64,000 bases of DNA from assembly GCA_030789695.1 (NCBI GenBank), contig CM061139.1, positions 197,381,641 through 197,445,640 on the forward strand. The letters run 5' to 3'. The first letter of the stretch is position 1; each line of letters starts with the position of its first letter. This stretch comes from Scilla litardierei. Its lineage: Eukaryota; Streptophyta; Magnoliopsida; Asparagales; Asparagaceae. Made by a program: the position numbers and the translations under genes. The notes under the pieces are model-generated. The model was not told where the DNA came from, searched no databases, and saw only the letters and a list, made by a program, of their open reading frames with translations. Positions 44,097 to 54,573 of this stretch are shown here, in pieces.

Positions 44097-44720
44097 TCTG
44101 CAGATCTCCTGATGTATTGAAGTGCCTCTTTACCCCCTGCTTCTAGAAAAATTCTATGAACTTAGCAGAAGTAACCTCACCACCATTGTCGGACCTCGGC
44201 ACTTTCAACTTCTTCATCGTTTGACTCTCCACAAGTGTCTTCCATGCCTTAAACTTCTCAAATGCCTCCGACTTTTCCTTCATCACATACACCCAAACTT
44301 TTCTCGTGAAATCATCGATGAACAATATGAAGTAACAAGCTCCACCTAGAGAGTGAACAAGTGTAGGACCCCAAATGTCGGTGTGAACATACACAAAAAT
44401 CCCTCTTGTGTCAAGCTTCCCCTCACCGAAACTAACCTTTGTCTGCTTGCCATATACACAATCCTCACAAAACTCTAGCTCCTTGAACTTCATCCTTTTG
44501 ATCAGACCACACCTCCTCAAAGCCTCCAAGCTTTTCTTCGCGACATGTCCAAGTCTGAGATTCCACAGCCTGATCGAATCAGTCTCTTGCGAACTTTCAA
44601 CGCCAACACTGGAATCTCCAATGCTCGTCGTTCCCTCTAGCAGATATAAATGCCTAACCTTTTCACCTCTCATCAACACCATCAAACCATCAAACAAAAT
44701 TTCCAACCATCACTTTTAAC
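44097..44720 (-). pseudogene. Tork-like Copia integrase fragment
   Basis: On minus, 44706-44143 reads a GAG-pre-integrase region (LWNLRLGHVAKKSLEALRRC, FCEDCVYGKQTKVSF) and the first half of the integrase core (VHTDIWGP, FIDDFTRKVWVYVMKEKSEA, RSDNGGE). The frame is open for 188 codons and then truncated at the solo LTR. Beyond 44720 no further Copia domain is recognised. Confidence 0.8.
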
Positions 44721-45059
44721 CACAGTTTAGCATCACTCTATGCCCAGCTTTGAGCTGGAGTTGCCTGTGTGGCCTTGAACCTCAAAAACCATTTGAATTC
44801 AATGACTACATCTTGGCTCTCGCTTCAAACACATCTCATTTTCATACAAGCAAATGGCTGATCATGCTTTGATTCAATGGCAGCGACCTCAACAGGATCT
44901 TTTATATTCGCAGAATGAAATCAGATTGGTTAAGTGTAAAAAATCCAAATCGTCTTCAAATAATTTTGTTCCAGCTTCAATTATTTACATCCAAGTTTGC
45001 ACCCAGTTCTTTGGTAACAGCAACCATGGTTGAGCCGGAATATCTCATTCAGCACAAAA
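44721..45059. other. unassigned
   Basis: Nothing recognised. The sequence is of more even base composition than the surrounding DNA. Confidence 0.4.
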
Positions 45060-45184
45060 GGGTAATTTTTAGTTTTAGGAAAATTTTAAAAATAATCTCA
45101 ATTTTAGATCAAGGAAAAAATATATTATCAGAAGTAGACCAACTTTGGCCACGTCAGCGGCGCTCTGCCGCTGGCGGTTATAAT

Positions 45185-45440
45185 TCGATCTGGCCGCACT
45201 TGGCAAGTGCGTTTTTTTGCCGCACTTGCCAAGTGCGACCAGGATGACTGGTCATGAATGACTGGCTTTGTTGGCTGCGGGGGAAATAGGGCAATTTGGC
45301 TGCACTTGCCAAGTGCAGCCAGTTTTAGAGGCACGTGACTTAAGTTTAAGTCATGGGCCTCTTGCTGCCGTGCCTCATACTGGCCGCACTTGGCAAGTGC
45401 GGCCAAAAAAACGCACTTGCCAAGTGCGGCCAGATCAAAA
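45185..45440. repeat. array of GCCGCACTTGGCAAGTGCGGC palindromes
   Basis: Five to six copies of a near-perfect palindrome with GCACTTGCCAAGTGC core (about 45193, 45220, 45301, 45383 and 45411), separated by 20-80 bp. Some arms carry T-run inserts (CGTTTTTTTGCC). They form strong stem-loops on either strand. Confidence 0.85.
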
Positions 45441-45533
45441 AATAACGGCCCGCGTCAAAGCCCGCTGACATTGCCCAATTTGGTGTATTTCTGATAATAT
45501 TTTTTTTCTTGGTCTAAAATTGATATTATTTTC

Positions 45534-45645
45534 TGTTGTAAACTTGGCGACTACGGAGACCATAGCCCTATATTTATAGTGGTAGGGTTACATAATGGGT
45601 GGATACCCACTAATGGGTAGGCCCACCAAAAGCCCGTTTATAACA
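45534..45645 (-). repeat. 3' LTR of the nested Copia (112 bp)
   Basis: TGTTGTAAACTTGGCG ... CGTTTATAACA. On minus it holds a CTATAAATATAG box. The purine tract (plus CTTCCCCTT at 45646-45654) is directly adjacent. Confidence 0.92.
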
Positions 45646-45999
45646 CTTCCCCTTATCCATCCATTGTTGTAAGCCATGGTGAACGCTTCAGGGTTCATGA
45701 AGCTTATTTGATCATGGGGCTGGAGATACTTCTGGATCTCTAAGTTTAAGAGTGCTTGCCTCATTAAAACCTTTGCCAAGGAAAACCCAGTGGGAAAAAC
45801 CAGTGGCTAAGGGAAAAGAGTACAAGTCTCTATAACTTCCCCTGATCGATGGATAACATCAGTGGTGGATACTTCTGGATCCAGAGTTAATGTGGCTGCC
45901 TCGTTAAAACCTTTGACTGTGGAAAACCCAGTGGGAAAAACCAACAGCCAAGGAAAAAGAGTACAGCACTAAGTTAACTCCCCCTGATAAGTACAAGCT
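45646..45999 (-). repeat. Copia 3' untranslated region with duplicated purine-tract modules
   Basis: Two about 140-bp units (45722-45850 and 45864-45990) share GATACTTCTGGAT, TTAAAACCTTTG, GGAAAACCCAGTGGGAAAAA and AAAGAGTACA. Both end in a C-rich block (AACTTCCCCTGAT, AACTCCCCCTGAT) like the true polypurine tract at 45646. The 3' end thus has three purine-tract candidates on minus. Confidence 0.8.
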
Positions 46000-46411
46000 T
46001 CAGGCTTGTACATCTCTCAGCTGTCTCATCCCAATTCCTAGTACAAGTTTTCTAAAGGTACTGCGAGGCAAAGCTTTAGTGAATAGGTCAACCAGGTTGT
46101 TGCAGGACTGGATCTGCTGGATGTCGATCTGGTTGTCCATTTGCTGTTCATGCGTCCAGAAGAGCTTGAGGGAATGTGCTTCGTCATGTCACCTTTGATG
46201 TAGCCACCTCGTAGTTGAGCGATGCAGGCAGCATTGTCTTCGTACATGGTGGTTGGCCCAAGATCTCCCATCTTCAGGCCGGTGGTCTTGAGGATGTGGT
46301 TGATGACTGATCGAAGCCAGAAGCATTCTCTGCTAGCTTCGTGGATCGCGATGAGCTCGGAGTGGTTGGATGAGGTCGTTGTGGATGTCTGCTTCACGGA
46401 TCTCCATGAGA
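46000..46411 (-). pseudogene. Copia RNase H C-terminal part
   Basis: On minus from the chromovirus target site: KQTSTTTSSNHSELIAIHEA, SRECFWLR and then MYEDNAACI, classic Copia RNase H with a catalytic Asp in EDN. A one-base shift near 46165 moves the end into another frame, where LVDLFTKALPRSTFRKLV follows to a TGA at 46000-46002. It continues the gene from 57992. Confidence 0.85.
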
Positions 46412-46416
46412 TGGCC

Positions 46417-49400
46417 TGTCACGCCCCGCTTCCCTAAAATGGAAGACGAGACATGAGGAGGTCCGCTCAGACGTGGAGCTGTGAAGCTGCAGTCTGATAA
46501 GCGTCTATAAAAATTTCAAATGATTTGCAGGTTCTTTGCATCGCGAGAAACAACAACAATAATAACGCAACAGATAAAGAAACATCCACTAGCTCAATAA
46601 CATCCAACAATTTATCCAACATCCCAGACAATCACAAAAGAAAAGTCTGAACAATAGGCCTAAAACATGGCCGAAACAAAAGAAAGGAAAGTCTGGTGCT
46701 ACGCACCGAAAACTAACTGCAACAACTAATAAGTATGACAACTAAGAGACTCCAGGTGAGCCTAGGACTGGTCACCAGTGTCCTCGTACTCGGTCTCAGC
46801 AGGTGCCTCGAACTCAACGTCCACGAACTGCTCGTCCCCCGCTGGTAACTCTAACTCAGAACCTGACATGTGACACCCAAGAGAAAAGGGCACATGTCAG
46901 CAAAAGTCTCCCAAAAGAAGCGGAGAGCTTTTGTGCAAGGATATAAATAACAAAGACGACTAGCAGTTCTAAAATAGTGCAATAATTTGAAATGACATTT
47001 TAAGGAAGCAACATTTAAAGATGACGTGATGACATGCATTACGAGAACATTAATTTACAATCACGATCACTATCCTATCACATTGTGCACAGAGTTTTCC
47101 CCTTACAGCTGAAGGAGCGGATCAGGCATCCTTCTACGCTGCGTGGCAGCTTAACCCTACCCCTCCACGTGTATCGAGCCAGGGTTTCCCAAGTACATGA
47201 GCTCGCTTCTGGATCACGAGCCAGGAAGTGTTTTTGGCATAGGGTTGTGCCCGCAAAAGCAGGTGCCTAGCCTCAATCATTACAATAGGTGTAGCGTGTG
47301 CTACGAAATCATGATGAACATTAGATGCACGCAATGACATGGCAATAAGCAGATAATTTGCGTACCGTTAATTGAAATTAAACATGACATGGTAGTATGA
47401 ATGCAAGCATGGTAAAAAGTGACGGATCTAGCTTCGTTATCAAGCTAGATCCAAAAGTGTCATTTAGGCAGTTATCATTTCACTGCCTAGTCTCTTTTAC
47501 ACTACGGTACAAAATGGCCTAAACAGAAAGCTGGCAAGTATCACTTGCCTGTTTCCGGTGTTTTTGGTGTCGACGTTTTCGTCTCGACGGGCGTTACGCT
47601 ACGGAACGACTGGTTCTCTGTTTTGATTAAACACATGTTTGAATCAGATTCATCCCAAAATAATTAAACAGTAATTCATTTTCATTATTAGGTTCTCTAA
47701 CCTAGGGATGTTCACATCATTTTATTTATTAATGTTACTGTTTATGCGCTAGCACCCTAGGACAATCTACTAACAGTTAACAGTCACTCACATGAATAAC
47801 TATAAAATTATATGTTTATAAAACAGTGGCTAACATGCTAACTTAACCAAGGTGTATGCACAGATCTCGTCAATAACCATTCCATTAAGTTAGGATAGGG
47901 TATGCGTGTGTATTACTGAAATAATAGAGTTAGGCTACGGTATGCAGGTGTATTACTGAAATAATAGGGTACCAACTTACTGGTCCAAGGCAGGTATCCA
48001 AATAGTACCAACTAAATTTATAAAGTTGATTAATGACTTAACTAACATGCTGCCCTACCACAAGTTCCAACATACCACTATAAAGTTACTGTTCTTTAAG
48101 GTACTAGTATAATATTTACATAAGATTTAAACTGGTACATCAAAAATTAAACCTGCATGGATAATAACTAAGGTGATACTGCATAAGATAGTACGGTTCA
48201 TTCATAAAAAGAGTTGTGGATTCCTATTCTCTGTACCAGCCAATATAGCATTAAGTTCTTATTGTATAAGTGCATTATTAATGTCATATGTCATCCTAGG
48301 ATACTGTGGCATGGCTTATCTGTTTGCATATCTATATAACTACTGCTCATCCATTTCCTCTTGAGAAACACATATAGCTTAATACTAAAAGAGCCAACCG
48401 TAACCTATTATAACGAGCATGCAATACTTATTAAACCAATATTAATAGAATAAACATTATACTAGCCAAAACTATCTTACTGCTTTTTACAGAGTCAACA
48501 TTATAAACCAATACCAGTTTAGGGTTATAGTTCTTAATGGTGTAAAACATCAGGATTAACTTATTCCACTAACCAATTTAATATAATTGATATTGCATGC
48601 AACCACATAATAAGTTACATAATATGTTACTAGTTTTATAAATCTAACACCATATAAAAGACGGGTTTTATTTAATACACATATTACTGACCCTAACATG
48701 CTAATTATGAGGGTTAACTAATTATACTAACACCATAAGCGCAAGCGTAAACGAGACTTACGTGAGTAGATGCTCTTGTCGTTGGCAGGGGAAGTCCAGA
48801 CGACGAGTGGGCAAGCCTCGGCGGTCTGCAGTTGCAAGGTGGCGCGGCAACGACAGCCACGCGACACGGCAGGGCGACGGCGGTTGCAAGATTACAGGCG
48901 TCGGATGGGAGAGTGTGTGCCGCGGGCTCTCGAAGGTGACGCACGGGAGGGCGACGGTGAGCGGGGATCGGGTTCGTGGCGGAGGAGATGGCGGTGTGGT
49001 GCGAGGTGACCGCCTGGGTGGTGTTCGGACGGACGACTGGAGAGATGTCGAGGGTTGATGAAGGGGAGATGACGGCGCGAAAGAAACTGAGAACGCGATG
49101 AAGGAAGAAGGAGGCGCGTTGTGCTCTCTTGCGTGGAGAAAATGATAGGGCGGCTCCTAGCTTCAGTCCTCTAGGATTTGTTTATAAGGAAATAGGGTGA
49201 GTAGGCTACTGTGTTAGTAATTAGCCTTTAGGGTTGGTTTTTTTTAATATAAGAGGTTGGGGGTTCTGACGGGGGAGAGAAACTGTGTACGTGGGAGAGA
49301 GAAAGGGGGAGTGGCGTGAAACAGAATGACGTGGGGCGAAGACGTGCTAGCCTGGGGTTGTTAGTATATTAAAGATAAGATAATAACAAAAAATAGTAAT

Positions 49401-49828
49401 ATTAATTAGTTAGGATTTGAAAACTGAGTTCGTTTCAGGTTCTTTGAGGATTTGATTCCTTTCATTTTTTTTTAATAATGAAAAGGCCTTAATAGCATTA
49501 GCGTATGATAATAGAAGGGAAGTTAACAAATTTTATATTTGATTTTTGTTATTCCTTTTAAAAACGTGCATACACAGAGTCTTAATAGAACTTGCCTTTT
49601 TTTAAAAATGTTTTATTAAGGGGGTAATAATGATATAGGAGGTTGGTCCCGTGACATCCAAAAATTAAAACAAAAATACTGGGGTGATCGCGCCTCCGAG
49701 AGGGTCGTAGATACGGGGTTCGGTCACACGTCTGATCTACGGAAAAATAATAATAAGTCAAAAACGAATATACTCAAACTATAGCATGATACGCACTAGA
49801 TACACACGACCGCAAAGTGGTCATTACA
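46417..49828 (-). repeat. 3' LTR of the chromovirus (3412 bp)
   Basis: Plus strand starts TGTCACGCCCCGCTTCCC and ends GTGGTCATTACA. It contains a GC-rich part (48760-49060) whose ORFs are repeated exactly in the other LTR and are not recognised as genes. Confidence 0.94.
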
Positions 49829-49869
49829 TCCTACCCACCTTATGAATGATTCCGCCCTCGGAATCAACA

Positions 49870-51526
49870 TCAGCCACTGCCCTGAAATAAGTGCGGGAAG
49901 CGTTCTCGCATGTCGTCCTCGCGCTCCCAGGTGGACTCCCCAGGGGAACCATGACGCCACAGCACTCTAACCAAGTCGACGGTCTTATTCCTCAGCTGCT
50001 TCTGCCGTCGATCCAAAATCTCAACCGGCTGCTGATCATAAGTCAGATCCGGACGAACCGTGATCTCCGAGAAATCCACAGCATGCGATGGATCACTGAT
50101 GTATCGACGTAACTGAGATACGTGAAATACATCGTGAACACCCTCTAGTGACGGCGGCAACGCCAAGCGATAAGCCACTACTCCAACTCTCTCCAGGACG
50201 TCAAACGGCCCAATGTACCTCGGACTAAGCTTGCCTCTCTTTCCAAATCGGATAACTCCGCGGTTTGGAGAAATCTTCAGAAAGACGTGATCTCCAGGCT
50301 GAAACTCCAAAGGTCGCCGTTTAGCATCTGCCCAATGCTTGAAACGGTCCTGCGCGATTCTCAGCTTCTCCCGGATGTTTCTCACAACATCCACTGCCTC
50401 CACGATCATCTCTGGCCCTAACAGCTCCCTGTCTCCAATGTCATCCCAGCTCAGTGGCGATCGACATTTCTTCCCATATAGCGCGGCGAATGGCGCCATG
50501 CCAATACTCGCCTGGTAGCTGTTATTGTAGGCAAACTCCACATGATGAAGATGATCTTCCCAAGATCCCTTGAAGTCCAACATACACGCTCTCAGCATAT
50601 CCTCCAAAATCTGAATCGTCCTCTCAGATTGACCATCCGTCTGCGGGTGGTACGCGGTACTGAAACTCAGACTCGTACCCAGGCTCTTCTGCAGACTTTG
50701 CCAAAACTGAGATGTGAATCTCGTGTCTCTGTCTGACACGATACTCACGGGGACTCCGTGAAGTCGCACGATCTCCTGCACGATTCACGTTACATCACTA
50801 TCTAAACTAGGAAAAGGAAATAAAACGGAGAGTAAAAGAATTTACCTCCAGATATCTCCTCGCTAGCATCTCAGTAGACTGTCCTACTCGAAAGGGAATA
50901 AAATGCGCGGATTTGGTCAAACGGTCCACGATCACCCAAATCGCGTCATTCTGTTTCGGACTCTGAGGTAGTCCAGTCACGAAATCCATAGTGATGTGCT
51001 GCCACTTCCACTCCGGAATCGGAAGCGGCTGTAGCAACCCTGCTGTACGCTGATGCTCCGCCTTTACCTGCTGGCATACCAAACATTTGGCTACACTCCG
51101 AGCCACACTCCGCTTCATACCATGCCACCAATAGTTCAGGCGAAGGTCATTGTACATCTTGGTGCCACCAGGATGCACAGAATACGGCGAACTGTGTGCC
51201 TCGACCAATAACTCCTCTCTAATATCTCCAGCTGGCACACACAATCTGGCTCCAAATCTCAATGAACCGTCTCCATGAATCAAGAAGTCAGTACGCAGAC
51301 CGGCTTCTACCTGCTCCCGAATCTTCACCAGCTTCGGATCTCCGGCCTGACCTGCCTTGATCCGGTCCACGATAGTCGACTGTATCTGCATACACATCAA
51401 CGAAGAAGCCCCTCCAGGAAGAACGATCTCATTACCAGACTCGCAAAAATCCTGCTGCAACATCCACTGCGAAGTCAACATCATCACCGCTGGAAGTCTG
51501 CTCAACGCATCCGGAACTACATTCAC
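49870..51526 (-). CDS. chromovirus integrase and chromodomain (pol part 2)
   Basis: On minus from 51526: end of RNase H linker ([10 protein letters not shown]), integrase zinc region ([11 protein letters not shown] ... KCLVCQQVK), core with DFVTGLP (first Asp), then a 70-bp GT-AG gap (50776-50845), [12 protein letters not shown] (second Asp), [16 protein letters not shown] (Glu), [14 protein letters not shown], and a C-terminal chromodomain ([15 protein letters not shown] ... [19 protein letters not shown]) ending at 49870. Chromodomains direct chromoviruses to heterochromatin. All catalytic residues are present. It is separated from the RT part by one TAG at 51542. The residues on both sides of the 70-bp gap join in frame, so an intron is the simplest reading. 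Confidence 0.88.
50776..50845 (-). other. putative 70-bp intron in integrase
   Basis: On minus it starts GTAAATTC after a CTGGAG codon pair and ends GAATCGTGCAG. It is T-rich and contains stops in the flanking frame. Removing it joins RRYLE to EIVRLHGVP, the expected integrase order, without loss. Confidence 0.65.
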
Positions 51527-51541
51527 CTTGCCAGGGTGATA

Positions 51542-53287
51542 CTACAAATCAATCTCATAATCGGCCATGAGCTCCAACCATCGACGCTGTCGCATGTTGA
51601 GTTCCTTCTGCGTGAAGATATACTTCAAGCTTTTGTGGTCGGTGAAGATCTTCACCTTCTCACTCAGCAAGAAGTGCCTCCAAATCTTGAGCGCAAATAC
51701 GACTGCAGCCAACTCCAAATCGTGCGTCGGGTAATTCTTCTCATGAGCCTTAAGCTGCCGAGAAGCATACGCGACCACATGCCCGTGCTGATGCAAAACA
51801 CATCCGAGACCTTTGCCAGAAGCATCGCAAAAGATCTCAAATCCACCACTCCGATCGGGCACAGCAAGAACAGGGGCAGTCGTCAACCTCTCCTTCAGAA
51901 TAGTAAAGGCCCCCTCACAAGAATCGGACCAAACAAATGGTATATCCTTCCTCGTCAGTCTGGTCATCGGCTCTGCAATACGGGAGAAGTCCTTAATGAA
52001 GCGTCGATAATATCCTGCAAGCCCAAGAAAACTCCTGATCTCAGATGCTGACTGTGGAACCGGCCACTCTCTGATAGCCTTGATCTTCTCCGGATCCACA
52101 GCAATACCATCTCCTGACACCACGTGCCCAAGAAAAGCCACTCTATCCAGCCAGAACTCACACTTGGAATACTTCGCATACAAGCGATGCTTCCTCAGAA
52201 TCTCTAGAACAGTCCTCAAGTGCTCAGCGTGCTCCTCCTCAGACTTCGAATAGATCAAGATGTCGTCAATAAAGATAACGACAAACTTATCCAAGAAATC
52301 ATAAAATATCAAATTCATCAGGTTCATGAAAACTGCGGGTGCGTTGGTCACACCGAACGGCATAACCACGAACTCATAGTGTCCATACTTCGTTCGGAAC
52401 GCTGTCTTCGGCACATCTCCCTTCTTCACCTTCAGCTGGTGATACCCGCTCCTCAGATCCAATTTAGAGAAAACCCTCGATCCTCCAAGCTGATCAAAGA
52501 TGTCGTCGATCCGCGGCAATGGATACTTGTTCTTGATGGTGACAGCATTCAACTCTCTGTAGTCCACGCACATCCGACGCGAACCGTCCTTCTTTTTCAC
52601 CAGTAGAACAGGTGCTCCCCACGGAGACACACTCGGATTGATGTAACCCTTCTGCAGAAGTTCATCCAACTGTTTACGTAACTCCTCCAACTCTGCCGGA
52701 GCCATACGATATGGTGCTTTCGATATAGGCTGCGCTCCCGGAATAAGATCAATCGAAAACTCAAGAGCTCGATCGGGTGGCAGTCCTGAAATCTCCTCGG
52801 GGAAGACATCATCGAAATCTCTCACCACAGCTGATCTAGTCACCTCCATCTGCAAAGCTACAAGCTCCACCACTGGCTTGGCCCGAAATCTGACAGGCCC
52901 AAGCGAACTGCTCCCGCTGCTGAATTCGAAGACCGGATATCCAGGAATCTCGAAAACCACCTTCTTTCGTCGGCAGTCGATCGTAGCGAAGAAGCAGCTA
53001 AGCCAATCCATCCCAAGAACTGCATCATAGTTTGTGATGTCGTGGACGATAAAATCGGCGTAGAGCTCGAGTCCACAGACTACCACAGAACAAGATGGGC
53101 ATCCAAGGGACACCGAAATCACTCCATTCCCTGTAACGATATCCCAACTCTTGGAAAGAAGGGAAGTCGTCAGAGAGTGCTTGTCCACGAAACTCCGGGA
53201 TAAGATGCACATGGATGCACCGGAGTCGAAAAGAACTCGGGCGGGATAAGCACAAACCAAAATAACACCTAACAAGCAAACTAGCAA
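51542..53287 (-). CDS. chromovirus protease, RT and RNase H (pol part 1)
   Basis: On minus: aspartic protease with [13 protein letters not shown]; a linker; RT with [23 protein letters not shown] and [20 protein letters not shown], then FIDDILIYS (catalytic Asp pair), LGHVVSGDG; RNase H with [16 protein letters not shown] and TDHKSLKY. The frame stops at a TAG (51542-51544) where relatives continue into the YHPGK linker, so this is a nonsense change, probably from CAG. The real exon probably begins at 53268 after TTGTTAG, because residues before that lie in the intron-like gap. Confidence 0.9.
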   Translation of the reverse strand: MLVCLLGVILVCAYPARVLFDSGASMCILSRSFVDKHSLTTSLLSKSWDIVTGNGVISVSLGCPSCSVVVCGLELYADFIVHDITNYDAVLGMDWLSCFFATIDCRRKKVVFEIPGYPVFEFSSGSSSLGPVRFRAKPVVELVALQMEVTRSAVVRDFDDVFPEEISGLPPDRALEFSIDLIPGAQPISKAPYRMAPAELEELRKQLDELLQKGYINPSVSPWGAPVLLVKKKDGSRRMCVDYRELNAVTIKNKYPLPRIDDIFDQLGGSRVFSKLDLRSGYHQLKVKKGDVPKTAFRTKYGHYEFVVMPFGVTNAPAVFMNLMNLIFYDFLDKFVVIFIDDILIYSKSEEEHAEHLRTVLEILRKHRLYAKYSKCEFWLDRVAFLGHVVSGDGIAVDPEKIKAIREWPVPQSASEIRSFLGLAGYYRRFIKDFSRIAEPMTRLTRKDIPFVWSDSCEGAFTILKERLTTAPVLAVPDRSGGFEIFCDASGKGLGCVLHQHGHVVAYASRQLKAHEKNYPTHDLELAAVVFALKIWRHFLLSEKVKIFTDHKSLKYIFTQKELNMRQRRWLELMADYEIDL

Positions 53288-53368
53288 TCAAAACCTATTC
53301 TAGCAAACAATTTCTAATCTAACATGCAAGATCAATTAAAGAAAAGTAAAGACTAGTCTGAGGGTTAC
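53269..53368 (-). other. putative 100-bp intron between gag and protease
   Basis: On minus it starts GTAACCCTCAG directly after GTCATTGCAG and ends GCTTGTTAG. It is AT-rich. Removal joins EDSVIAG to [16 protein letters not shown] in one frame, the order expected from gag linker to protease. Left in, the frame ends in the gap. Confidence 0.65.
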
Positions 53369-54436
53369 CTGCAATGACGCTATCCTCAGCCTCGGCCTCT
53401 ACCTCGGTCATCGTGAAAGCCTGCCTTCTAGGCTGAACAGCCTGCTGGAATGCCTGCTTCTGGGGAATGAGAGGCGCTCCACGTCCGGCGGCTATCGGTG
53501 CTTTCGGTGGGTTTCTAGCAAGCTGGCAATCCTTCACTGTATGCTTAGGGTCGCCACAAAGTAGGCACTGGCCCAGAAATCTCCTGCACTGGTCCTTCAA
53601 TGGCCGGTCCTGCCGCAAAAATGGCACGTCTTCTGGACAGTCCCTCCTGGCTTCTTGAACTGTACGGACTGATTAGGCTTCATCACTGGCCTAACCACGG
53701 CTCTGGCCTGCTCCATAGGCCTCTTCCCAGCTCCAGAATACTGCCCTCTCCTCTGATTGGCAATCAGTTCCTGCCTCTTGGCAGCGGTCAGCAACTTCTG
53801 ATAAGAATCTAAGTCCGAAGTGGACATCAGACTCTGCAGCTCCAAGGATAGACCCTGCAAGAACCTCTGAGCTTGATCTTCAGCGGTCTCCACCATCTTT
53901 GGCGCAAAGCGACTCAATCTCATGAACTCTTGGTGGTACTGATCCACCGTCAGATTTCCCTGCTTCAGACTAATAAACTGCTGCATCAGCTCCCTCCTCG
54001 CAGCCTTAGGGAAAAATTCCTCATCAAATCTCGCCTTGAAAGTGGCCCAGGGAATAGGCCTCACCAGCATCTGCTCCTCAGACTCCCACCAGCTACGAGC
54101 ATTATCCTTTAGTTGCTTCTTCACCAGATCAACCCATCCAGCCGGGTTAACCTTCGAGAGAAGCAGATTATCCTCTGTATTCTTCATCCACTCGTCTGCA
54201 GCTAATGGTCCTTCCGACCCATTGAAATATGTCGGGCCCAGCTCCCGAAACTGCTTCGCTCCCGGCTCGAAGCGAGGGGCATTCTGTAGCATCCCCTGCT
54301 GAACCTGCATCATCTGATGCATCATCCTCATCATCTCAGCTGTAGTGGGCTCTCTATCAGCATCCGCAACACGTCCAGCTCCACCACCAGCTCCAGGTCC
54401 ACTACCAGCTCCTCGAGTAACGCGTCTACCGGCCAT
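53319..54436 (-). pseudogene. chromovirus gag with zinc knuckles, one frameshift
   Basis: From ATG at 54436 on minus: a Gly/Arg-rich N-terminus, a Met/Gln-rich helix, a capsid-type gag domain (FNGSEGPLAADEWMKN, WWESEEQ, FKARFDEEFFPKAARRELM, FISLKQGNLTVDQY), then the first CCHC knuckle CHFCGRTGH, in which a missing base gives TGA at 53597-53599. The other frame continues with KDQC and a second knuckle CLLCGDPKHTVKDC, a Pro/Gln linker and the donor site at 53368. Gag packages element RNA. The single base lost lies exactly in the first knuckle, between its His and last Cys. Confidence 0.85.
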
Positions 54437-54573
54437 CTAAAATAAGAAAAGTTCAGATCAGACTTTATTTTGACTCGAATGTTATAAATAATTAATTGGA
54501 TGTTATTTATCATTCTTGTTGTTTCGATAATTCGCGGAGGCAAAGTGGACCTGCATGGGCCACCAACAAAACC
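54437..54573 (-). other. chromovirus leader, no standard primer site
   Basis: 137 bp between 5' LTR and gag ATG. On minus it begins GGTTTTGTTGGTGGCCCATG directly after the LTR. This is not the TGGTATCAGAGC site typical of the group, and I do not recognise the matching tRNA. Confidence 0.6.

Noticed and set aside
48762..49058. 98-codon and overlapping ORFs in the chromovirus LTR, repeated at 56919-57215
   Set aside because: They are in the GC-rich part of a long LTR, appear in both LTR copies only because the LTRs are identical, and match no family I know. Arg/Gly-rich composition is expected by base content.
51275..52051. 258-codon plus-strand ORF
   Set aside because: Lies opposite the chromovirus RT/RNase H and integrase. 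It is a shadow with no own motif.
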